Of a stretch of 64,000 nt of DNA, positions 11,028-22,842 are shown in pieces (positions within the stretch are counted from its first letter, which is position 1; the number at the start of each line of letters is the position of its first letter). The position numbers and the translations under genes were made by a program. The notes under the pieces were generated by a model, which was given only the letters and a program-made list of their open reading frames with translations, ran no database searches and had not been told where the DNA came from. Source of the DNA: Rana temporaria (lineage: Eukaryota > Chordata > Amphibia > Anura > Ranidae). The stretch spans positions 596,172,581-596,236,580 of the forward strand of contig NC_053489.1 of NCBI RefSeq assembly GCF_905171775.1, written 5' to 3'.

Positions 11028-11716
11028 GGGCCAGATTCACAGCGGAGATACGACGGAGTATCTCAGATACTCCGTCGTATCTCTCACAGTATCTATGCGA
11101 CTGATTCATAGAATCAGTTACGCATAGATATCCCTAAGATCCGACAGGTGTAATTGTTTTACACTGTCGGATCTTAGAATGCAGTACCGCGGCCGCCGCT
11201 AGGGGGAGTTCGCATCGTAAACCAGCGTCGGCTATGCAAATTAGGAGTTACGGCGATCCACGACGGATTTTCGCGTTCGCTACGTCGCCGCTAGTCTAGT
11301 TTCCCGTCGCAAAATTAGTCGTCGTTTTTTGGTGCCTTAACTTTACACAGCAAACCTATTGCTGTATAAAGTATGGCCGTCGTTCCCGCGTCGAAATTTA
11401 AAAATTCACGTTGTTTGCGTAAGCCGTCCGGGAATACGGAATTACGCTACACGTGTCGCCGTTCGAAAAAATGACGTCACTGCGCGCAAAGCACAGCAGG
11501 AATTTCGAAACGGAGCATGCGCTGTAGGTCCGGCGTGGGAGCGCGCCTAATTTAAATGGCACACGCCCATTTAAATTATGCGGGCTTATGCCGGAGGCCG
11601 CCGGCGTTATTTTTCACGCAAGTGCTTGGTGAATCAGGCACTTGCGATGAAAAATTGCGGCGGTGTAACGTATCTACGATACGTTACGCCGCCACGATTC
11701 TACCTGAATCTGGCCC
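11028..11716. mobile_element. GGGCCAGATTC-family MITE
   Basis: Inverted ends GGGCCAGATTCACAG and CTGAATCTGGCCC. It contains the family hairpins: GATACGACGGAGTATC near the left, TAAGATCCGACAGGTGTAA...TTACACTGTCGGATCTTA, and CACTTGCG repeats near the right. It is non-coding, 689 bp. Target duplication is not obvious (aga versus atg). Confidence 0.9.
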
Positions 11717-12430
11717 ATGATGTGTAAACATAAGTCAAATGTCTAAAAGTGAACCTGTGTGAACTCACATTATGTTGATAAACCTAATAAATGTGTTGGA
11801 CACTCAGTAAAAAGCCTGAAAGTGGTGAAAAAATCAACTGGTGTAAAGGGAGTGATGCCCCCGGTTGATAATGAAGGCTAAACCTCCTCACTGATTGGTG
11901 AGTGAACAAGTGATGAACATAAACAATGTGTCAACCAACTGTAATCTGCTACTTAAAGTGACATAAACTATCCAACAAAAAATTGAATTTATTGGTAGAA
12001 AATTTGCAAAAACATAAATTACAGACACTCAAAACCCTTCACCAACACACAAATTAATTAAAATGAATAAGACAACGTTGTCTGTATTAAAACTCAGGCT
12101 ACGACACAAAATGCATGCATGGAACAATCCTCTAGCAGGGTGACCAGCTGGAAAAAAAATGCCAGTTAGTTACACTGCAGTAGGATAGATCAGCCAATAG
12201 GACTGACCAGGTCCCTAAAAGGGTATGGAAGAGTATAATGAAATAGCTATGCGCAAGGGCTCATAAAAATGACATCAAGCAATATTGAAACAGCACAGTT
12301 GGATAAGATATCCTATAGTAAAGCGCTGTTAATGCAAAACAGTCAATAAGATGGATCAAGCAGACTTGAAGCCAATGTTGTAGGGCAAAAAGCAGGATAG
12401 CAAAGATAGCAGCATAAAAACATAATCCAT
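11717..12430. other. No recognised feature
   Basis: AT-rich sequence with no convincing gene. The flanking stretch 10850-11027 looks similar in style, so both may be one older repeat split by the MITE. Confidence 0.4.
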
Positions 12431-12497
12431 ACCATATTCCACATACATTAGTGCCAGCTCAACACCAACACTAATGTATGTGGAATATGGTACGGAT
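12425..12497. repeat. Inverted repeat hairpin
   Basis: Arms 12431-12453 and 12469-12491 are perfect complements (23 bp) around a 15-nt spacer, extendable outward with one mismatch. Confidence 0.85.
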
Positions 12498-12544
12498 TCA
12501 TGGTAGGCCATAGAACTCTGGACTGGCACCAAAGAGAGTGACTG

Positions 12545-12955
12545 GCCCCTTTCACACTGGGGCGTTATTCGAGCGTTATTCGAGCGTTATTCAAGCGTTT
12601 TTCGAGCGTTAATCGAGCGAAGCCTCATCTGCAATCTCAATGTGCTGGTAAAGCACCACTAAGGCCCTAACATTTTAGGCCATTTTTGCAGTGCCTCAGT
12701 GTGAAAGGGTAAGGCGTTTTTACAGAGCTTTTAATTAATTTCAATGGAGAGGGGTGTTTTTGGAGCGTTTTTTTCAGCGCCCAAAAGCTGCTCCAAAGAT
12801 GCTGCTTGCAGGACTTTTCTCAACAACCCGCCAGTGCCACGCCTCAGTGTGAAAGGGTAAGGCGTTTTTACATCGCTTTCAATTCATTTAAATGGAGAGG
12901 GGCGTTTTTGGAGCGTTTTTCTCAGCGCATTTTTTCAGTGGCCTTTTATTGTGGT
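12545..12955. repeat. CAGTGTGAAAGG-type MITE with short tandem repeats
   Basis: Starts CCCTTTCACACTGGGGCG and contains CCTCAGTGTGAAAGGGTAAG twice (about 12700 and 12843). An 11-bp TTATTCGAGCG motif is repeated about five times at 12565-12620. Related to the short element at 14090-14343. Confidence 0.6.
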
Positions 12956-12961
12956 CAGCCT

Positions 12962-13422
12962 AAAGCCTCGTACACACGGTTGGACTTTTTGGCAACAAAC
13001 TTCAAAATAAGCAAGTTTTCCAAAAAATCAGACCGTGTGTACGCTCCATCAGACAAACTTTTTTGGTTTTCATCGGACAAAAGTTCGCACAAACGGACAA
13101 ACTTTTCGGCAACAAAAGACCAATGGTGCAAAGTCCGACCGTGTTTACAGAAATCCATCGGACTTTTGTCCAAAGTACAAACACGCATGCCCAGAACCAA
13201 TGTTAAAATCAACCAACAGTAGCAGAAGTTGACGAAAGGGTGGCGGTAAAGAGCAGAAAAGAGCAGAAAAGAGCAGAAAAAACACGTGATGTTGGGAAAG
13301 TTTTGGGAAAGTTTGCAGAAAAACCCTGCCGTGTGTATGCTATGGGTGTGCCCGGCCAACTCCCTTCAAACAAAAATCCACTGAAAAGTTTGTTTGAAAT
13401 CTGATTGTGTGTATGAGGCTTA
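12962..13422. mobile_element. MITE with AAGCCTCGTACACACGG ends
   Basis: Inverted ends AAAGCCTCGTACACACGG and GTGTGTATGAGGCTTA, with internal inverted copies of GACCGTGTGTACGC-like sequence. A GAGCAGAAAA triplication lies at 13252-13280. Non-coding. Confidence 0.75.
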
Positions 13423-13874
13423 GGCCGGGTACACACGAGAGGATTTATCCGCGGATACGGTCCTCCGGACCGTTTCCGCGGATAAATCCTCTGAGGATTT
13501 TGATCTGATGGAGTGTACACACCATCGGATCGAAATCCGCGCCGAATTCCCATCGCGATGACGTGTCCCGCCGTCGCCGCGATGATGACGCGGCGACGTG
13601 CGCGACGCTGTCATATAAGGAATTCCACGCATGCGTTGAATCATTACGATGCATGCGAGGGATGGGTTCGGACGGATCGATCCGGTGAGTCTGTACAGAC
13701 CAGCGGATCGATCCGCTGGAGCCGATTCCAGCGGATAGATTTCTTAGCATGCTAAGAAATTTTTATCCGCTGGAAATCGGTCGGCCCGAAAAAAAATCTG
13801 CGGAAAAATATCCGCTGGAACTGATCCGCAGATAAATTCCAGCGGATAGATCCTCTCGTGTGTACGGGGCCTAA
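13423..13874. mobile_element. MITE with GGCCGGGTACACACGAGAGG ends
   Basis: Inverted ends TAGGCCGGGTACACACGAGA and TCGTGTGTACGGGGCCTAA. Repeated TATCCGC/GCGGATA motifs occur throughout. It abuts the previous MITE directly, sharing CTTA, so one probably inserted at the end of the other. Confidence 0.75.
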
Positions 13875-14065
13875 GGGGACCTGTGCAATAATCATGCTGT
13901 GTAATCAGCATCTTGATATGCCACACCTGTGAGTTGGATGGATTATCTCAGCAAAGGAGAAATAGACCTTTTGTGTACATAGAAAAAGTTGTAGATCTTT
14001 GAGTTCAGCTCATGGTAAATAGGGGCAAACACAAAAGCGTTGCATTTATAATTTTGCTCAGTGTC

Positions 14066-15096
14066 TTAACCTCCCTGGTGGGCATTGCGGGCGTTATTGC
14101 CATGGTTCCCATTGTTTTAAATAGGAAGGAACGGTGAAGGAGCGGTATACATGCCGCTCCTCTCACCGCTCCAAAGATGCTGCTGACAGGAGATTTTTTT
14201 CTCTCCCGTCAGCGCATCGCCTCAGTGTGAAAGCCCCTCTGGCTTTCACATTGAGGTTGCTGGGCAGGAGTTTTTCAGGCAGTATAGCAGCGCTATTTTT
14301 AGCGCTGTACCGCCTGAAAAACTCCTCAGTGTGAAAGGGGTCTAAATCTGTCCAAACAAGAGTCTAGTAGACATTTCGGGTATGATAAAGTTTGAAAAAC
14401 AAAATCATAAATTATAATATAATAAATAACTATAAATAATTATAACAAATAATAATATAATTATAATAAAAACTATTCAATAATGTAATCAAATCAAAAA
14501 CACTGAAATTTGCTCAGTTGCAGAATTGTCACTGTCATTACTTTTATTTTTTTATGACAAATTTCCCCACAAATCGCTATCGCTCAATTCTGCAAGTGAT
14601 TTTAATTTATTATCACTGTTTTCTAGCTGGTCTAAAATCACTTTTGACATAAAGGGCCACTTTTGGTTGCTATGGACAATCTACAGTTTGCAGGCAGAAA
14701 ACAGTTTTTATTATACAAAAGTACATGCAGGACAATGGGCAGACCACTAGGGACAAAGGGGGTGTGTATTTTTTACATACAGTACTGTAATCTATAAGAT
14801 TACAGTATACTGTATGTATTGTGTTTATTTACTTTTTTGAATTTAGCGCCGTTCTGCACCCCCATGCGTCGTATCGTTACAGGGAATGGAGCTCGGCGGC
14901 ACACAGGCACTGTGTGAATCGAGCGAGGAGACACAGCTCAATCACACAGCGGAGAGGCACCGCAGGATCCAGGGACAAGGTAAGTAAACCATGCCTGTGG
15001 ATGCTGCACGGCGATCCCGAGTCTGGCTTGGGATTACCGCTCTTGGTTCTGAAATTACACCCCAAGCCAGACTCGGGAATACCGCCAGGGGGTTAA
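14066..15096. mobile_element. CCTCCCTGGCGG-type TTAA MITE, with a nested short MITE
   Basis: Ends TTAACCTCCCTGG (14066) and CCGCCAGGGGGTTAA (to 15096). The body matches 15539-16390 in inverse orientation: AACAAGAGTCTAGTAG, the palindrome ACAGTACTGTAATC...GATTACAGTATACTGT (14775-14820), and paired CCCGAGTCTGGC/GCCAGACTCGGG near the right end. Part of the left body is replaced by a CAGTGTGAAAG element (~14090-14343). Confidence 0.85.
14090..14343. mobile_element. Short nested MITE with CTCAGTGTGAAAGG motifs
   Basis: Contains CCTCAGTGTGAAAGCCCC, an inverted GGGGCTTTCACATTGAGG counterpart and CTCAGTGTGAAAGGGGTCT at the right. Related to 12545-12955. Confidence 0.55.
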
Positions 15097-15305
15097 ACAT
15101 TACATATAGTACATTTGAAAAGTCATATTTAAAAATGGGGAGCCTTTCAACAGTTTGATTTAATCTTTATTTAGAAATACTATCAGAGCTACAACATCTA
15201 TATCCACCAAAGACTCTGGCTCTGTGTCTTTCTGACACACATGGCTAGATAACTTATATTCACAGAATATATAGGTAAGCAACTCTTAATAGGTACAAAG
15301 CTATT

Positions 15306-15490
15306 TTGATACTTGGTACCAGGTTTCTCCATACCCTCCCTTCTTCTCCCCTTACCATTCCCTTTCCCCACCACCCCTCAATTAATTTTTTTCCCTTACC
15401 CCTTCTCTCCCCCTCTCCCCACCCTTCTCTTCCTCTCCTTCCCCTACCCCCCTTTTCTCTCCCTTTCTTTTCCTCCTTTCCTCTCACATC
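15306..15490. repeat. Pyrimidine-rich low-complexity tract
   Basis: About 180 bp of nearly pure C/T on the plus strand. Open frames rich in Pro, Leu, Ser and Phe are composition artefacts. Confidence 0.9.
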
Positions 15491-15538
15491 TATTATAGCG
15501 GTTGTAAAGGTTTGTTTTTATTTTCTAAATAGGTTCCT

Positions 15539-16390
15539 TTAACCCCCCTGGCGGTATTCCCGAGTCTGACTCGGGGTGAGATTTTTGTGCTAGGATCGGT
15601 AACCCCGAGTCAGACTCGGGCTCGCCTCGCTGCATCCACAGGCTTAGTTTACTTACCTTGTCCCTGGATCCAGCGATGTCACCACGCTGTGTGAGCGAGC
15701 GGGACCTCGCTCGATTCACACAGTGTCCTCCTGTGCCGCTGATCTCCGTTCCCTGCGACATTACGACGCACGGGAGCGGAGAACGGCGCCAAATTCAAAA
15801 ACGTAAACAAACACATTACATACAGTATACTGTAATCTTATAGATTACAGTACTGTATGTAAAAAATACACACCCCCTTGTCCCTAGTGGTCTGCCCAGT
15901 GCCCTACATGTTCTTTTATATAATAAAAACTGTTCTTTCTGCCTGCAAACTGCAGATTGTCCATAGCAACCAAAAGTGTCTTTTTATGTCAAAAATGGTT
16001 TTAGAGCAGCTAGAAAACAGCGATAATAAATTATAATCACTTGCAGAATTGTGGGGAAATTCGTCATAAAAAAATAAAAGTAATGACAGGGACAATTCTG
16101 CAACTGAGCAAATTTCAGTGATTTTGATTTGATTACATTATTGAATAATTTTTATTATAATTATATTATTATTTGTTATAATTATTTATAATTATTTATT
16201 ATAATTTATAATTTTGTTTTTAAAAAAATGTCATACCCGGGATGCCTACAAGACTCTTGTTTGGTCAGATTTAAGTGAGTTATTCCTAAAAATTACAGAC
16301 CTACAGTACAAAACGCCAAATTTCCTTGCAAATAATGGTACCGCTTTCAGCACCTTTTTTCTGAAAGAATCATACCGCCAGGGAGGTTAA
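15539..16390. mobile_element. CCTCCCTGGCGG-type TTAA MITE
   Basis: TTAA at 15539-15542 and 16387-16390 flank inverted ends CCCCCTGGCGGTA and TACCGCCAGGGAGG. Inside are the CCCGAGTCTGACTCGGGG and CCCCGAGTCAGACTCGGG palindromes and the TACAGTATACTGTAATC hairpin (~15816-15862). 852 bp, non-coding. Confidence 0.92.
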
Positions 16391-16395
16391 GCTAG

Positions 16396-16600
16396 TGCAT
16401 TGTTGGTTCACTTACCTTTTCCTTCGATTTCCCTTCTAAATGTTTTTTTTTCTTTGTCTGAATTTCTCACTTCCTGTTTCTCCTCAGTGAGCTTGCCCCC
16501 ATCATCCGTGCCATTCTGGCTGGGAGTTAGTCAGCGTGCTCGCCCCCTCCCTTGGGACTACATCCCTGCAGGGAGACGCTGTCACAAAAATAAAATAAAT
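16396..16600. mobile_element. Fragment related to the T2-type MITE at 55028-55296
   Basis: Shares TTCTCACTTCCTGTTTCTCC and GCTCGCCCCCTCCCTTGG with that element. The TTAA ends are not seen. Confidence 0.6.
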
Positions 16601-16616
16601 AAGAAAAACAAAATGT

Positions 16617-16768
16617 AAGTGTCCCATCCCTCCATGCTTGCGCACAGAAGCGAATGCATACGTAAGTGGCGCCCGCAAATGTAATCAGTGTTCAAGACAC
16701 ACATGTGAGGTATTGCCATGATCATTAGAGCAAGAGCAATAATTCCAGCACTAGACCTTCTTTGTAAC
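16617..16768. mobile_element. Internal fragment of the 55846-57685 element, inverted
   Basis: The words CACACATGTGAGGTATTGCC and GAGCAAGAGCAATA, with GAAGCGAATGCATACG, are the reverse complement of the segment near 57080-57180. Confidence 0.65.
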
Positions 16769-17761
16769 ACTAGCAGCTTGCCGACCGCGCCACACACTTC
16801 TATGTCAACAGAATAGTATGGCTGCGCAAAGCAACGTATATATACGTTGCTTTGAATTTCGTGCTGCGCGGGCATGCACGACCCTGCCGCAAGCTCCGTG
16901 AACGTGCCCCCCGGACCCCCGTGCCCCATGGACCCGTGGACTTGATGTCCGCCGTTGTCCCGCGGTCATGTTACGGACCTGCAGAACGGGGGGATGCTGT
17001 TGTAAACAAGGCATCTCCCTGTTCTGTCTAGTGACAGGACACTGATCGTCTGCTCCCTGTCATCGGGAGCAGTGATCAATGTCGTGTCACAGGTAGCCCG
17101 GCCCCCACACAGTTAGAATCACACCCTAGGACACACTTAACCCCTTCCTTGCCCTCTAGTGATTAACCCCTTCCCTATCAGTGTCATTTACACAGTAATC
17201 AGTGCATTTTTATAGCACTGTTCGCTGTATAAATGACAATGGTCCCAAAATAACATTAAAAGTGTCCGATGTGTCCACCATAATGTCACAGTCACGATAA
17301 AAATCGCTGATCGCTGCCATTACTAGTAAATAAAAAATATATATAAAAATGCCATAAAACTATCCACTATTTTGTAGACTATAACTTTTGCGCAAACCAA
17401 TCAATAAACGCTTATTGCGTCTTTTTTACCAAAAATATGTAGAAGAATATGTATCTGCCTAAACTGAGGAATAAAATAGTTTTTTTATATACTTTTGGGG
17501 GATATTTATTATAGCAAAAAGTAAAAAAAAATATTGTTTTGTTTTTTTCAAAATTGTCGGTCTATTTTTGTTTATAGCGCAAAAAATAAAAACTGCAGAG
17601 GTAATCAAATACCACCAAAAGAAAGCTTTATTTGTGGGAAAAAAAAGGTCGTCAATTTTGTTTGGGAGTCACGTCGCACAACTGCGCAATTGTCAGTTAA
17701 AGCGGCGGAGTGCTGAATTGCAAAAAGTGGCAGCCAAATCCTCCGGGGCAGAAGTGGTTAA
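16769..17761. mobile_element. CCACTT-type TTAA MITE
   Basis: Left end decayed (CTTGCCGACCGCGCC); right end CCGGGGCAGAAGTGG followed by TTAA (17758-17761). Contains the conserved subterminal block (here CAAATACCACCAAAAGAAAG, about 17607) and the GTGTCCACCATAATGTC motif. Non-coding. Confidence 0.85.
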
Positions 17762-18033
17762 ACTGGTAACTGTTAAATATTTTTAAAGTAAGGAGTTTTT
17801 TAAGTATCGTGGTTTGTCACCATTCCACGATTGTGTGCAATTTTAAAGTATGACATGTTAGGTATCTATTTACTGTACTTGGCATAACATCATCTTTAAC
17901 ATTATGCAACAAATTGCCTAATTTTACTGTTTTTTTTATTCATTAAAGTGTACTTTTCCCCCAAAAATATTTGAAAGACCGCTGTGAAAATACAGTGTGA
18001 TATCTGCTATTTTATTCTCTAGGGTCTCTGCTA

Positions 18034-18035
<2 letters not shown>

Positions 18036-18109
<74 letters not shown>
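18036..18109. repeat. (AT)n microsatellite
   Basis: About 74 bp of AT dinucleotides. Confidence 0.98.
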
Positions 18110-18111
<2 letters not shown>

Positions 18112-18788
18112 GTTTGGGGTTCTAAGTAATTTTCTAGCAAAAAATATTTTATAAAGATTATAAAGATTTGAACTTGTAAGCAACAAGTGTTAGAAAAAGG
18201 CCTGGTCCTTAAATGGTTAATAAAAGGTCCACAAAATCAATTAATTTGTGAATGATGTCATCATTTTCTGAACAAATGCAGTTAATTTTCTTGCTGATAC
18301 CCACCATATTCTGAATCTATTTAGAGAAATTAACTTTGTAGTAAGACAGTACTAATCTATAATATTGAATAAATATATATTGTAAAATCTAGCCTTCAAT
18401 ACACCTCTGTATACATGGAACCACTATTGGGTCCCCTACTTCGGTATAATACCAACGCTAATACTCCACAGCTAACTGACCAGAACTACACACTGCTCAT
18501 AGATAAGTTGACCAGGGAAATTAATCATATTGGTATAATATGAACTTTATTGATCCAGGCTTATATCCCTTAAAATGCTACTCTTACCCCAAATTGTGTA
18601 TTTGTTTCAGATACTTTGATCTTTCACCTACAATCCTTAAATTTCATCTTGACAAACTATTACGGCGAATGGCTAAAGCACGATGCACTAGACTACAGCT
18701 TATTAAATATAGAACTATGGGAGGGATGGGATTTGTAGATATCAAAGATTATTACACTGCCGCACTCTTGGACCAGCCTAAATACTGG

Positions 18789-21532
18789 GGGCCAAATTCT
18801 CAAAAGAGATACGCAGACTTAACTGCTGTTCAGCCTGCGTATCCCTGTGCCTAACTTTGGAAACGATTCTCAAAAGGCTTTTTCCAAAGTTAGGCAGAAA
18901 ATCTGACATGTGTAAGACACTTACACGGTCAGATTTTAGGATGCAGTACCGCATCCGCCACTGGGGGCATTTCTCATTGAAATGCAGCTTTGCGTATGCA
19001 AATGAGGACTTAAGCAGATTTTCAAAGCATTTCAGCACTTTGATTTCTGCCTAAGTTCCGCATTTGCCGGCGCAAAACTAGGGCTGGTTTTATAATGTGG
19101 AAAGTTAGCCAAACCTTGTAAAGGCCCATTCCAGCGATGGCATTTGGTATGCATTCCTGAGGGAGAACTCCACGGCAATTTTTAAATTCAAAACCGGCAT
19201 GGGTTCCCCCCCAGGAGCATACCAGGCCCTTAGGTCTGTTATGGGTTGTAAGGAGACCCCCCCACGCCGAAAAATTGACGTAGGGGGTCCCCCTACAATC
19301 CATACCAGACCCGTATCCAAAGCACGCTACCCGGCCGGCCAGGAATGGGAGTGGGGACGAGCGAGCGTCCCCCCCCCTCCTGAGCCGTGCCAGGCCGCAT
19401 GCCCTCAACATGGGGGGTTGGGTGCTCTGGGGCAGGGGGGCGCACTGCGGGCCCCCCCACCCCAGAGCACCCTGTCCCCATGTTGATGAGGACAGGACCT
19501 CTTCCCGACAACCCTTGCCATTGGTTGTCGGGGTATGCGGGCGGGGGCTTATCGGAATCTGGGAGTCCCCTTTAATAAGGGGGCCCCCAGATACCGGCCC
19601 CCCACCCTAAGTGAATGGATATGGGGTACATCGTACCCCTATCCATTCACCTGGAGGCAAAAAGTAAAATGTAGTAAACACACAACACAAGGCTTTTTAA
19701 AATAATTTATTATTCTGCTCCGGATGCCCCCCCTGTCTTCGTTATTAGCTCAATTAGCAGGGGGGGCTTCTTCTTCCACTCTCCGGGGGTCTTCCGCTCT
19801 CCGGGGGTCTTCCGCTCTCCGGGGGTCTTCTCCGCTCTCCGGGGGGGGCTTCTCAGGACTCCGGGGGGCTTCTTCCATCTTCTCCCCTCTTCCGCTGTTG
19901 ACTCGGCGAACCCCGGTTCTTCTGCAGCTCTCCGGTGCCTTCTTCTTCAGCGCTGGCTGCCTGCTATCTTTGTGTGTTAGCTCGATTTCAAACAGGCAGC
20001 CAGCGCGGTCTTCTGTGACGTCATCTTCTCTTCTGGTCTTCTCCCCTCTTCCGATGTTGCCTCGTCGCATCTTGTCGCTGTAATGATGGAAGCGCGCCTT
20101 GCATCACATTTATATAGGCATCACCGTCCCATCATGCCCCGGCAGGTACCCACGTGGTGGGTGCACGTGGGTAGGCACCCACCACGTGGGTACCTGCCGG
20201 AGCATGATGGGACGGTGATGCCTATATAAATGTGATGCAAGGCGCGCTTCCATCATTACAGCGACAACAGGCGACGAGGCAACATCGGAAGAGGGGAGAA
20301 GACCAGAAGACCCTGGCGTCACAGAAGACCGCGCCGGCTGCCTGTTTGAAATCGAGCTAACACACAAACATAGCAGGCAGCCAGCGCTGAAGAAGAAGGC
20401 ACCGGAGAGCTGCAGAAGAACCGGGGTTCGCCAAATCAACAGCGGAAGAGGGGAGAAGATGGAAGAAGCCCCCCGGAGTCCGGAGAAGCCCCCCCCGGAG
20501 AGCGGAGAAGACCCCCGGAGAGCGGAAGACCCCCGGAGAGTGGAAGAAGAAGCCCCCCCTGCTAATTGAGCTAATAACGAAGACAGGGGGGGCATCCGGA
20601 GCAGAATAATAAATTATTTTAAAAAGCCTTGTGTTGTGTGTTTACTACATTTTACTTTTTGCCTCCAGGTGAATGGATAGGGGTACGATGTACCCCATAT
20701 CCATTCACTTAGGGTGGGGGGCCGGTATCTGGGGGCCCCCTTATTAAAGGGGACTCCCAGATTCCGATAAGCCCCCGCCCGCATACCCCGACAACCAATG
20801 GCAAGGGTTGTCGGGAAGAGGTCCTGTCCTCATCAACATGGGGACAGGGTGCTCTGGGGTGGGGGGGCCCGCAGTGCGCCCCCCTGCCCCAGAGCACCCA
20901 ACCCCCCCATGTTGAGGGCATGCGGCCTGGCACGGCTCAGGAGGGGGGGGGACGCTCGCTCGTCCCCACTCCCATTCCTGGCCGGCCGGGTAGCGTGCTT
21001 TGGATACGGGTCTGGTATGGATTGTAGGGGGACCCCCTACGCGTGGGGGGGGTCTCCTTACAACCCATAACAGACCTAAGGGCCTGGTATGCTCCTGGGG
21101 GGGGAACCCATGCCGTTTTTTTCTTTGAAAATTGGCATGGAGTTCTCCCTCTCAGGAATGCATGCTGAGCGACGCTGACATTTTTTTTTATAATTATTTG
21201 TTTTCCCGGCGCGTCTTTTTTTTTCACCCGTCGCAACTTTAGTGTCCCGTCGAAATTCTCAAAGCCGACCGGCGTTAATTACGTTCGCGCGCTGCACGTC
21301 GGGAAAATGACGTCACACGCATGCGCAGTACGGCCGGCGCGGGAGCGCGCCTCATTTAAATTTTAAACGCCCCCAGGAGAGGAGGACCGCCTTACGACGG
21401 CGGCACTTAAGTTACACAGCGTGTAATTTCTACCTAAGTGCTTTGACGATCAGGCACTTAGGTAGAAATTTTAAGTCAGTGTAACTTAACTGCTGAAATT
21501 TAAGTTACGCAGAGTTTTTGAGAATTTGGCCC
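18789..21532. mobile_element. 2.74-kb composite GGGCC-family element with exact TGG target duplication
   Basis: Ends GGGCCAAATTCTCAAAAG and TTTTTGAGAATTTGGCCC are inverted, and TGG flanks both sides (18786-18788, 21533-21535). The outer ~350 bp on each side resemble the 0.7-kb GGGCCAGATTC MITEs (GACATGTGTAAGACACTTAC on the left; GACGTCACACGCATGCGC and hairpins on the right). The middle is the large palindrome 19149-21163. No transposase frame was recognised. Confidence 0.85.
19149..21163. repeat. Palindrome with ~1-kb arms
   Basis: Arms 19149-20164 and 20175-21163 are reverse complements with few differences, around a 10-nt spacer ACGTGGGTAG. The inner end is GGCAGGTACCCACGTGG. Each arm holds a GTGAATGGATATGGGGTAC hairpin and CTCCGGGGGTCTTC repeats (three such units in one arm, two in the other). 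Mirror-image open frames in both arms arise from the symmetry. Confidence 0.93.
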
Positions 21533-21609
21533 TGGGTTTCTATCTTCTCTAATGTATTTTGGAGTGAGATACAACTAAATCTTAGTCCTACAAAAAAAAA
21601 AATTCCTAC

Positions 21610-21950
21610 AGATTACCTGTAAAATCATTTTCTTGGAGTACATCACAGGACACAGAGTAGCCATAAAAATTACTATGTGGGTTATATGCCACCTATAGGT
21701 GAATGGACACTGGCAGATAGTCAAACTATATATAAGAATATAACCCCCCCCCCCCTCCTCCTAAACGGGAAGTACCTCAGTTTTGTAGCAAAGCAATGAA
21801 TATGCCAAAAAAGATGGGAGGGGATTTTCTTTTTCGTACATCACGAGACACATCACGAGACTGTGGGCTTTCATCAAGAGTACCTTTATAGGGTTACGGT
21901 GTGAGGGAACCACCTACACCCAAAGCCCAATTTTTCGGCACCTGTGACGT
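21610..21950. repeat. Probable interspersed repeat fragment
   Basis: Contains TCTTGGAGTACATCACAGG and ACTACCTCAGTTTTGTAGC-like wording seen in frog repeats, and a C12-run near 21750. Class unknown. Confidence 0.4.
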
Positions 21951-22189
21951 CTATTCAAAGTATGCAAAACAGACATCAGCATTTATCCAAAAAAGTCTCT
22001 AACCTTGTTCCAAGTGCACTAAATTGTGGCCTCAAAGAGACTGGCTCCCCAAGTTGTTGTTTATAAAATAAAGAAGGCTTTTTGGCCTTTATAAATGTTA
22101 TTTTTGCCGTAGCATGTTCTATTAATGGTACAGATGCTCCACTTTACAGACAGATAAAGTGAACTATATTTAAAGAAATTTTTCAATTT

Positions 22190-22370
22190 TATTATTTCAC
22201 TTTAAACATCAGTAAATCACTGTTCAATCACTGCCCTAAAAATAGGCACTTTTTTTTTCAGTTCAGGTCCCATAGATTTGAATGGGGTTTGATATTTGGC
22301 TCAAAGTTTTTGCGATGTTGGAGAGTTCTGGCGCAAACTAAACAGGGGTCTTTTGGCCCATCTTTAGACT
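22190..22370. repeat. Fragment of a hAT-like non-autonomous repeat (tentative)
   Basis: Holds TTTGAATGGGGTTTGATATT, then GCGATGTTGGAGAGTTC and CAAACTAAACAGGGGTC, a pattern common in anuran repeats with GTGTTGGGCGAAC ends. Ends are not preserved. Confidence 0.4.
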
Positions 22371-22842
22371 ATGAAAACAGCAGTTTTAAGACTCAATCTG
22401 TTATTACTGGCAAAGGGCAACTGTATGGACATAATAAGAAAACTTAAAGGGAATCAGTCAGATTGCAAATATTGGCGCAGCCGTTGCTAGCTAGTATTGA
22501 GGGACTTTCATCCTAATTATACATTCATTAGTGAGTAACAGACCAAGATTAAGTAGGCAGCCAGTTAAGTAGATTCCAACTCTGGCTATATGCTTCTGTT
22601 TGGTAACCAACAAAGTATTATTGTACATCTCTAGCCAAAATGTTGTTTTTGTTTTTGGAGAGTAAGGAAAGGGTTAAAAACAATATCAGGATTTTATAGT
22701 TTTCCAGTATGTGTCTAGTGGGGGGAAGGTATTCTATCTGTTTGTCCCAATGAACATGTCACTGCAACACAAAGCGATGTAAAGTCCAACATGTTATGCT
22801 ATCACTGCTTTAGAAGCTGAAGAGAATTCTTCCAATAGTCAG

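Larger units (their letters stand above)
18414..21590 (+). pseudogene. L1 (Tx1-type) ORF2 fragment interrupted by a 2.74-kb insertion
   Basis: The plus-strand frame at 18540-18788 reads FIDPGLYPLKCYSYPKL, then LDKLLRRMAKARCTRLQL and GGMGFVDIKDYYTAALLDQ, ending PKYW. This is the region after the reverse transcriptase domain of Tx1-like L1s, including the GG-x-G-x-P/D-x-x-YY signature. Coding sense resumes at 21533 as WVSIFSNVFWSEIQLNL. The codon TGG is duplicated on both sides of the insert, so removing 18789-21532 plus one TGG restores one frame. An upstream frameshift near 18540 and the short length show it is dead. Confidence 0.8.

Noticed and set aside
19724..20595. Two similar Ser/Leu/Gly-rich frames on opposite strands (119 and 161 codons)
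   Set aside because: They are mirror images produced by the palindrome; content is low complexity.
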